A stretch of DNA of 5,072 bases from Alphaproteobacteria bacterium (GTDB lineage: Bacteria; Pseudomonadota; Alphaproteobacteria; UBA11222): NCBI GenBank assembly GCA_003454415.1, contig DMKG01000288.1, positions 3,677-8,748 on the forward strand, in the 5' to 3' direction. Shown one piece after another: positions 1-4,212 of the stretch. Both the position numbers and the translations under genes were made by a program. How positions within the stretch are numbered: the first letter of the stretch is position 1; each line of letters starts with the position of its first letter. Under the pieces are notes generated by a model. It saw nothing but the letters and a program-made list of their open reading frames with translations. It was not told where the DNA came from and made no database searches.

Positions 1-578
1 GGATCCGGAATATAGCCATAGGCGAGAAAATCCTCCACCGCCAGCGGATCGATCTGGCGCGCAAGCCCCGGATAGGGCAGCAGGGACTTTAATTCCGATC
101 CGAAAATCAGCGCGCCATCCGGCAGAATGGCGTAATGCAGCGGCTTCTTGCCCATGGGATCGCGCGCCATGAACAGGCATTCCTGTGCGCTGTCATACAG
201 GGCGAAGGCGAACATGCCACGAAAATGCCTGACGCAGTCCTCCCCCCATTGCCGCCAGCCATACAGAATGACTTCCGTGTCGCTATTGGTGCGAAAGGCA
301 TGGCCCAGCGCCTCCAACTGCCGTTTCAGCTCCTGGTAATTATAGATTTCACCGTTAAAGGTGACGCTGAGCGTCCCGTCCGCGCTCAGCATGGGCTGCG
401 CCCCGGCGGCCAGATCGATGATCGACAGCCGGCGATGGCCAAATCCGACCCCAGCAGAATCCCAAAGTCCAGCCCCATCCGGGCCGCGATGAATCTGCGT
501 GTCGTTCATGCGCGAGAGCAGTTGCGCATCGATCGGACGCTTGTCCCGGCTATGAAAAATTCCAGTTATCCCGCACAT
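1..578 (-). CDS. asnB: Asparagine synthetase B-type, glutamine-hydrolysing (N-terminal 192 codons, runs off the window)
   Basis: The N-terminal glutaminase (class II, Ntn-hydrolase) domain would release ammonia from glutamine for a C-terminal synthetase domain that amidates aspartate; that half lies outside the window. The protein starts MCGITGIF, so removing Met exposes the catalytic Cys. This fixes the start at 578 even though the sequence before it (TTCCAGCCG) is a poor ribosome binding site. Other family signatures follow in order: HRGPDG (30-35), GHRRLSIIDL (47-56), FNGEIYNY (74-81) with the glutamine-binding Asn75 and Glu77, SDTEV (99-103), the GMFAFALYD core (121-129), ARDPMGKKPL (138-147) and FGSELKSL (159-166). 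The frame is open to the edge with no lesion. It lies 59 bp downstream of the 574-codon gene on the same strand, with no terminator visible between them. Housekeeping asparagine synthesis is the default reading. Relatives with the same N-terminus serve in exopolysaccharide or peptide-modification clusters, and they cannot be separated from this half alone. Confidence 0.93.
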   Translation of the reverse strand, partial: MCGITGIFHSRDKRPIDAQLLSRMNDTQIHRGPDGAGLWDSAGVGFGHRRLSIIDLAAGAQPMLSADGTLSVTFNGEIYNYQELKRQLEALGHAFRTNSDTEVILYGWRQWGEDCVRHFRGMFAFALYDSAQECLFMARDPMGKKPLHYAILPDGALIFGSELKSLLPYPGLARQIDPLAVEDFLAYGYIPD

Positions 579-637
579 CGGCTGGAATATGCAGGCAACT
601 GAGTAAATTGTCTATGAATTACAGATTTGTCTTCAGG
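579..637 (-). other. Short spacer between the orphan gene and asnB
   Basis: This 59 bp gap separates two minus-strand genes. I see no GC-rich stem followed by a T-run, and no convincing -35/-10 pair in it. Read-through from the upstream gene into asnB is therefore the simplest expectation. Confidence 0.4.
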
Positions 638-2362
638 TTATGCCGCGAACCGGGGAAGCGCAACCATGGGATCAATACCGGCATCGCGCAGCATCGTGTT
701 CAACTCCTCAAATCTGGCTTCCTTCGACGCTTCGCCGGACTTCAACAGATAGGTCTTGAGCACGCCCGGCTGGCCTAAAAAAGAGAGCGCAAGCTTTTGC
801 GCGCGCTCAAGCGCTTTGCCCTGGGTCAGAATATTGGATGCAGCGAGCTTCAGCAGGGAAAGACATTTGCTAAGAGCGCTTCCCTGACCGTTGCAGATCC
901 GGTTGAACAGGTTGTTTTTTTCCGCAACCAACAGACAGATGTCATCCAGGAAGCCTGCGATCTCGTTTTTTCTTGCAGCTTCCAGCTCCGATTTCAGGAC
1001 CCTGTTCTGCAAGGCGCAGAGCAATTGCAGCCGCAAGGGCAGAGGCGTTTGGGTGGACTGGAAAAAATCTGTAAAAGCGGGAGCCTTCAGCATCGCCTGC
1101 AGCATAGTAAGAAGTTTACGCTTGTTGGCCTCACCCGTGATGTTGTCACCAATGAACAGAAGACGTTCTATCTTTTCGGGCGGGTGCTGGGCCGCGTTCA
1201 GATAGGTATCCATCGTGTCCGCTGAAACCAGGCGTTCAGAACGGATACGGAATGCGGAAATGATCTCGTCATGGGGCAGCAGATTACCACTCGCCTGCAC
1301 GACTCTGGACGCCAGACGGCGTATCAGTTTTACTTCCATTTCCAGCGCGTCATGCGTCAGACGCTTTGGGCTTTCAATTTCCTGCAAGACCCTGCGAAGG
1401 ATGGCGGTGCGTGAATCCGGCAGTTCCCCAGCGCCGAAATGCTGATTGAGGATTGCGCTTCCCTGAAGCGTGTTTGCGTCAATCGCCAGCCTGCCGCATG
1501 AAAGGTCGGTCAGTGTCTGAAGCATGGCGCCCAGATCCGGCTGTTCTCCAACAAGATCCTTGATCGCTGAAGAAGCAGACAGGATTTCCGAAACATAACC
1601 ATCGACGGTCTTAAGGCAGAACTGGCGCAACGCGTCATCATCGCTTGCGGGAATGGCGGATATCAACTCAAGTATCTTTATCAGTTTTTCATTCCAGCTC
1701 GCGCATTCCTGAAGATGGGCCGCAATTGCCGCGTTAAGCAGATATTCCCGCCTCGGATCACTTGATAATTGAGTCGCCAGAGCCCCTATATCATTGTTCC
1801 TGATTTTGGGAATCCGGTTCTTTTCACGATCTTTGTAGACCATGACCATCCCATCGCTCACCAGCTTGTGCAGAAATTTCACCCGCTCGGAAATGGAGCC
1901 TTCGCCTGACTGCGACTGGGCGATCGCCATCTTCTGCACAGCAGCCTGCAAAATCGTTCCCGAACTTTCAAGCCGCTCGAGGTGTCCCGAATTGTGCAGT
2001 AACTCCAGTACGGTGATCTTCCAGCGGTTCAGGCTTTCTTGCAGCAAACGCGCAATCGTCTTTCGGGCCTGATAGGAATACAGATCCTGCGGCTTGAAAC
2101 AGGGCAGGGATTCGACGGATTCTGTCTTGCCCGGCTTCGATGAGGAGGGCGTTACCTTACCCTCCTGGAAAATGCTTACGGAGATATAATTGCCATCGGC
2201 GGGATTGAGAGTTTCCTTCGTCACCTTTACGGCAGTGCTGCCGATAACAAGTTCTTTCGCCTGTTTCAGGGCTGCGTCCCGGGATTCGAGCGCGCTGTGA
2301 AACTGCCATTTGCCGCGCGGGGCCATGGTGTATATTTCATAATGAACTTGGCCGGAAGACAT
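638..2362 (-). CDS. Uncharacterised 574-residue, mostly helical protein
   Basis: I cannot name this protein. It has no signal peptide and no membrane segment, so it should be cytoplasmic. Residues 1-68 look like a small alpha/beta module: a strand at HYEIYTM (7-13), a helix rich in Ala and Lys (about 26-38), then strands at AVKVTKETL (44-52) and NYISVSIF (58-65). A polar Ser/Lys/Glu linker (about 69-85) leads into a long, almost wholly alpha-helical remainder (about 90-574), with many Leu and alternating basic and acidic residues and no evident catalytic or nucleotide-binding motif. The frame is long, uninterrupted and bacterial in codon use, which argues for a real gene. AGGGTGG (complement of 2366-2372) sits 3 nt before the ATG and supports this start. 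It is divergent from the catabolic operon, and asnB follows on the same strand. A helical scaffold or signalling role is possible but unsupported. My recollection that similar hypothetical proteins occur in alphaproteobacteria is unverified. Confidence 0.85.
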   Translation of the reverse strand: MSSGQVHYEIYTMAPRGKWQFHSALESRDAALKQAKELVIGSTAVKVTKETLNPADGNYISVSIFQEGKVTPSSSKPGKTESVESLPCFKPQDLYSYQARKTIARLLQESLNRWKITVLELLHNSGHLERLESSGTILQAAVQKMAIAQSQSGEGSISERVKFLHKLVSDGMVMVYKDREKNRIPKIRNNDIGALATQLSSDPRREYLLNAAIAAHLQECASWNEKLIKILELISAIPASDDDALRQFCLKTVDGYVSEILSASSAIKDLVGEQPDLGAMLQTLTDLSCGRLAIDANTLQGSAILNQHFGAGELPDSRTAILRRVLQEIESPKRLTHDALEMEVKLIRRLASRVVQASGNLLPHDEIISAFRIRSERLVSADTMDTYLNAAQHPPEKIERLLFIGDNITGEANKRKLLTMLQAMLKAPAFTDFFQSTQTPLPLRLQLLCALQNRVLKSELEAARKNEIAGFLDDICLLVAEKNNLFNRICNGQGSALSKCLSLLKLAASNILTQGKALERAQKLALSFLGQPGVLKTYLLKSGEASKEARFEELNTMLRDAGIDPMVALPRFAA

Positions 2363-2365
2363 GAA

Positions 2366-2372
2366 CCACCCT
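2366..2372 (-). promoter_or_regulatory. Ribosome binding site of the 574-residue gene
   Basis: On the minus strand AGGGTGG stands three bases before the ATG at 2362. The spacing is short but the site is purine-rich. No comparable site precedes the next in-frame Met (residue 13), so the first ATG is preferred. Confidence 0.5.
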
Positions 2373-2427
2373 ATGTATCGCTCCGGCGCATGTTGCGCGC
2401 AGAGGGACGCCGCTACATGCCCGGTTT

Positions 2428-2441
2428 TTGTTATCGATCAA
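2428..2441 (-). promoter_or_regulatory. FNR/FixK-like box, one mismatch
   Basis: On the minus strand the site reads TTGAT-CGAT-AACAA, matching the FNR/FixK consensus TTGAT-N4-ATCAA at nine of ten defined bases. It is centred about 72 bp upstream of the orphan gene's ATG, a workable distance for an activator site. No good -10 element is visible at the spacing a class II site would need, so this is a weak call. The box overlaps the outer arm of the larger dyad at 2436-2481. Confidence 0.3.
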
Positions 2442-2481
2442 CTTTCTGTGTTTAGTTGGCCCCTTCAAACACAGATTGATC
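2436..2481. repeat. Long imperfect inverted repeat (operator or leader hairpin)
   Basis: The arms are GATCAA (2436-2441) plus TCTGTGTTT (2445-2453), facing AAACACAGA (2467-2475) plus TTGATC (2476-2481). This gives 15 pairs, with a 3-nt bulge (2442-2444) and a 13-nt loop. No T-run follows on either strand, so it is not a standard terminator. It lies 74 bp before the orphan gene's start, and could be an operator, an mRNA leader hairpin, or a leftover mobile-element end. The pairing itself is read directly; the role is inference. Confidence 0.6.
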
Positions 2482-2559
2482 AGGGAACTGGTTCGGCCAT
2501 CCTCCCGGCCTGCTTGTGAATACGCCTCCAGCAAAGCAAACCGCCGCCAGACCTAAAGC

Positions 2560-2577
2560 TAACCATATCACTGGTTA
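2560..2577. repeat. Small perfect dyad TAACCA-N6-TGGTTA
   Basis: TAACCA (2560-2565) and TGGTTA (2572-2577) are exact inverse complements around TATCAC. The size and half-site spacing suit a dimeric repressor or activator. It sits just upstream of the truncated dehydrogenase frame and could control the plus-strand operon. No regulator gene is in the window, and a six-base dyad can arise by chance. Confidence 0.35.
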
Positions 2578-2588
2578 ACGTATTGTGA

Positions 2589-2717
2589 ATGAGGATGAGA
2601 AGGAAAGTGGATGGCCGTTCCGTGGACATTGCCGGAGGCCGGGAGGGTGCGTTTTATATATCCGATGACGGCGCAGACGTTATATATAGGGTGTCTGAAA
2701 TTTCCCGCCAGAATTGA
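2589..2717 (+). pseudogene. C-terminal stump of a PQQ-dependent sugar (sorbosone-type) dehydrogenase
   Basis: The 42-codon frame contains GRSVDIAGGREG then AFYISDDGADVIYRV. This follows the closing blade of the glucose/sorbosone dehydrogenase beta-propeller, typically GRPVD-(I/L)-A-x-x-x-DG-(A/S)-L-Y-(I/V)-S-D-D-x-A-G-x-I-Y-R-V, which in intact proteins stands at the extreme C-terminus. Intact enzymes are several hundred residues long and usually periplasmic; here only about 35 matching residues remain. Stops close every frame just upstream: TGA at 2586-2588 in this frame and TAA at 2576-2578 in the frame that reads KESGW up to the GRS motif. The ATG at 2589 has no good ribosome binding site and need not be used. 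The TGA at 2715-2717 ends 12 bp before the CMD gene and abuts its ribosome binding site, the spacing expected of an ancestral operon neighbour. The match is from memory of the family, not a search. Confidence 0.6.
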
Positions 2718-2718
2718 C

Positions 2719-2724
2719 AGGAGA
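2719..2724 (+). promoter_or_regulatory. Strong ribosome binding site of the CMD-family gene
   Basis: AGGAGA lies five bases before the ATG at 2730. It is near ideal and fixes that start. It directly follows the stop codon of the dehydrogenase stump, so translation could once have been coupled. Confidence 0.75.
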
Positions 2725-2729
2725 AAATC

Positions 2730-3284
2730 ATGCGCCTTGCAAAGCCCAGAATCAGGCCGCTGCCGGATGCGGAGCTGAACGAAGAACAGAAGTCCATCAT
2801 GGAAACGCTGGGGCGCAACAAGACCTTCAATATTTTCCGGGCGCTCATTCATCATCCCGTGCTGTTCAAAAACTGGCTCACCTTCGCCAATTATGTTCTG
2901 AGCAAGAGAAGCACGCTTTCCGCCAGAGAGAGGGAAATCGCCATCCTGCGCATTGGCTGGCTGTGCAAGGCGGAGTATGAATGGGCGCAGCATGTGGTCA
3001 TTGGCAAGGCGGCCGGCATAACCGATGATGAAATAGACCGCATCGCACAGGGGCCCGACGCGGCTGGCTGGAATCCCCATGACGCGGCCATTCTGCGCGC
3101 CACTGCCGAACTGCATAAGGACAAAATCATCAGCGACGCGACATGGAGAAAACTGTCCGAACGCTATAATGAACAGCAGCTCATGGATCTGGTGTTTGCA
3201 GTGGGTCAGTACAATCTGGTGTCCATGGCGCTGAACACCTTTGGCGTGCAACTCGATCCGGGGTTGAAGGGCTTTAAAAAATAA
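2730..3284 (+). CDS. Carboxymuconolactone decarboxylase (CMD)-family protein
   Basis: This 184-residue, all-helical protein belongs to the CMD/AhpD superfamily. The central signature is REREIAILRIGW (66-77) followed by CKAEYEWAQH (79-88) and AAGITDDEIDRI (94-105). Glu82, Trp85 and His88 occupy the conserved E-x-x-W-x-x-H positions. The only cysteine in this motif is Cys79: the second Cys of the CxxC redox pair of AhpD-type peroxidases is Glu82, so alkylhydroperoxidase activity is not expected. Members of this branch include gamma-carboxymuconolactone decarboxylase and many uncharacterised proteins in catabolic operons. The tail (VFAVGQYNLVSMALNTFGV, 155-173) matches the family's final helices, so it looks full length, with extra residues at the N-terminus as in many members. 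It has a strong AGGAGA site and shares four bases (TAATG) with the hydrolase gene, indicating co-translation. The reaction is unknown. Confidence 0.93.
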   Translation: MRLAKPRIRPLPDAELNEEQKSIMETLGRNKTFNIFRALIHHPVLFKNWLTFANYVLSKRSTLSAREREIAILRIGWLCKAEYEWAQHVVIGKAAGITDDEIDRIAQGPDAAGWNPHDAAILRATAELHKDKIISDATWRKLSERYNEQQLMDLVFAVGQYNLVSMALNTFGVQLDPGLKGFKK

Positions 3285-3286
3285 TG
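3282..3286 (+). promoter_or_regulatory. TAATG stop-start overlap, translational coupling
   Basis: The TAA that ends the CMD gene (3282-3284) shares its last A with the ATG of the hydrolase gene. With no well-placed Shine-Dalgarno sequence, this overlap decides the start and predicts coupled, roughly matched synthesis of the two proteins. Confidence 0.7.
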
Positions 3287-4111
3287 GGCGAAATCAGCCT
3301 GTTTGACGCGATCGAGGCGCAAAGCCGCCGCATGTATACGCCCTGCGGCCATGGTCAGATGATCTGGCGGATATGGGGTGAAGGCAGGCCGCTGGTTTTC
3401 ATTCATGGGGGCGCAGGCGCCTGGTCGCACTGGATCCGCAATATCCCCGAATTCGCCAGGGACCGCATGGTGATCGCGCCGGATTTGCCTGGCCTGGGAG
3501 AATCCGCAAGACCGCCAAGAGGCTATACGCCGGAATCGATCGCCGGGATCGTTGCGGACGGCCTGGCGACAGTGCTCCCGGAAAACACGCGATTCGACAT
3601 GGCCGGCTTTTCCTTTGGCGGCATGCTTAGCGGCCTGATCGCGCAGCGGCATGGCGAGCGGGTCCGGACGCTGGCTCTGATGGGGCCAAGCGGGCTCGGC
3701 GGGCGTTTTGGTAATCTCAAACCATCGGTCAAACTGCCGCTGCGCGGAACGGCGCAGGATATGCTCGACGCGCACCGGCACAATCTGCAGGCCATCATGC
3801 TGCACAATCCGGCCAGTATCGATGCGCTCGCCATGCATATACAAAGCCTCAATGCGCCGCGCACCCGCGTCAACAGTCCGGAACACGCGACCAGCGAAAA
3901 GCTGCTGGACGCGCTTCGGGAGGTTCCCGCCCGGTTGTGCAGCATCTGGGGGGAAAACGATATTTCCTCCCCCTATCTCCAGCACCGGCGCGATGTCATC
4001 GCCAGCGTGCATCCGGAAGCGGAGTTCCATATCGTTCCGGATGCGGGCCACTGGGTGCAATATGAGGCGGCGGAAGCCGTCAATGCGCTGCTGCGGAGCT
4101 TCATCGCCTGA
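3284..4111 (+). CDS. Alpha/beta hydrolase with intact catalytic triad
   Basis: This 275-residue protein has the alpha/beta-hydrolase fold. The oxyanion-hole motif HGGAGAWSHW is at 41-50, PDLPGLGES at 66-74, and the nucleophile elbow GFSFGG at 108-113 with Ser110. Asp226 in GENDISSP (223-230) and His256 in AGHWVQYE (254-261) complete the triad. A helical cap spans about 140-205. The GHWVQYE end and PDLPGLGES resemble meta-cleavage-product (C-C bond) hydrolases such as the BphD/MhpC group, but esterases, lactonases and haloalkane dehalogenases share these features; the substrate cannot be assigned. It has no signal peptide, so it should be cytoplasmic. The start ATG overlaps the CMD stop codon. 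The nearest purine-rich stretch (GAAGG, 3266-3270) is 13 nt away, so translation probably depends on ribosomes finishing the CMD gene. With the LLM monooxygenase downstream, a plausible job is opening an ester, lactone or ring-fission product. The role is inference; the fold is secure. Confidence 0.95.
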   Translation: MGEISLFDAIEAQSRRMYTPCGHGQMIWRIWGEGRPLVFIHGGAGAWSHWIRNIPEFARDRMVIAPDLPGLGESARPPRGYTPESIAGIVADGLATVLPENTRFDMAGFSFGGMLSGLIAQRHGERVRTLALMGPSGLGGRFGNLKPSVKLPLRGTAQDMLDAHRHNLQAIMLHNPASIDALAMHIQSLNAPRTRVNSPEHATSEKLLDALREVPARLCSIWGENDISSPYLQHRRDVIASVHPEAEFHIVPDAGHWVQYEAAEAVNALLRSFIA

Positions 4112-4212
4112 ACCACCGGCGCCGCCCCATCCCCGGGATCGCGGTTGCCATTCCTCCGGACCGGGTGCTACCGTATCCCTGACAAAAGATGATTACGGTT
4201 CAGGGGGGGTGT
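4112..4212 (+). other. Spacer with competing hairpins before the LLM gene
   Basis: The 101 bp between the hydrolase stop and the LLM start has no stem with a T-run, so no clear intrinsic terminator. The LLM gene is likely read from the same transcript. Near its 3' end two inverted repeats cross each other: ACCGTA (4170-4175) with TACGGT (4194-4199), and CCCTGA (4177-4182) with TCAGGG (4200-4205). The second covers the start of the G-run used as ribosome binding site. Confidence 0.45.
4203..4209 (+). promoter_or_regulatory. Run of seven G acting as ribosome binding site for the LLM gene
   Basis: Seven consecutive G stand three bases (TGT) before the ATG at 4213. It can pair with the CCUCC end of 16S rRNA but is an unusual form of the site. 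Homopolymer runs are prone to slippage, though seven is short for phase variation. Its first three bases lie in a predicted stem. Confidence 0.45.

Larger units (their letters stand above)
2363..2588. other. Divergent intergenic control region
   Basis: This 226 bp stretch has no supportable gene; all three plus-strand frames hold stops between 2515 and 2588. It contains a long imperfect dyad (2436-2481), an FNR/FixK-like box (2428-2441), a short hairpin GCGCA-3 nt-TGCGC (2386-2398) in the presumed leader of the orphan gene, and a perfect 6-6-6 dyad (2560-2577). Promoters for both divergent blocks should lie here, but no convincing sigma-70 -35/-10 pair could be read on either strand. Confidence 0.55.

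Noticed and set aside
1..6. GGATCC at the very first base, suggesting a BamHI cloning end.
   Set aside because: A second GGATCC occurs at 3432-3437 and the right end is not a site, so it says nothing firm; the asnB frame runs through it normally.
135..602. A 155-codon plus-strand frame at the left edge.
   Set aside because: It is antisense to the asparagine synthetase N-terminus, whose motifs are all intact on the minus strand.
2436..2481. The long dyad as an intrinsic terminator.
   Set aside because: No T-run follows the stem on either strand, and it lies upstream of, not after, the nearby genes.
2337..2534. A 65-codon minus-strand frame upstream of the orphan gene.
   Set aside because: It starts at TTG, runs through the long dyad, overlaps the orphan start out of frame, and its peptide has no recognisable features.
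2654..2687. Two TTATATAT stretches (2654-2661 and 2680-2687) resembling -10 elements or a direct repeat.
   Set aside because: They fall in codons for FYIS and VIYR of the dehydrogenase stump, which explains both by the protein sequence, and no -35 element stands at a suitable distance.
2712..2719. AATTGACA resembling a -35 box.
   Set aside because: It abuts the CMD ribosome binding site, so any promoter using it would start transcription inside the gene; it comprises the stump's last codon and stop.
2611..2778. A 55-codon plus-strand frame with a well-placed AAGGA (2600-2604) before its ATG.
   Set aside because: The peptide resembles nothing, runs across the dehydrogenase stump and into the CMD gene in another frame, and has no coding-like composition.
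2568..3251. A 227-codon minus-strand frame opposite the CMD gene.
   Set aside because: It is antisense to a gene with clear family motifs and arises from codon bias; the peptide shows no domain.
3206..4060. A 284-codon minus-strand frame opposite the hydrolase gene.
   Set aside because: The plus strand carries an intact catalytic triad in a known fold; the antisense peptide is Arg/His/Pro-rich with no motif.
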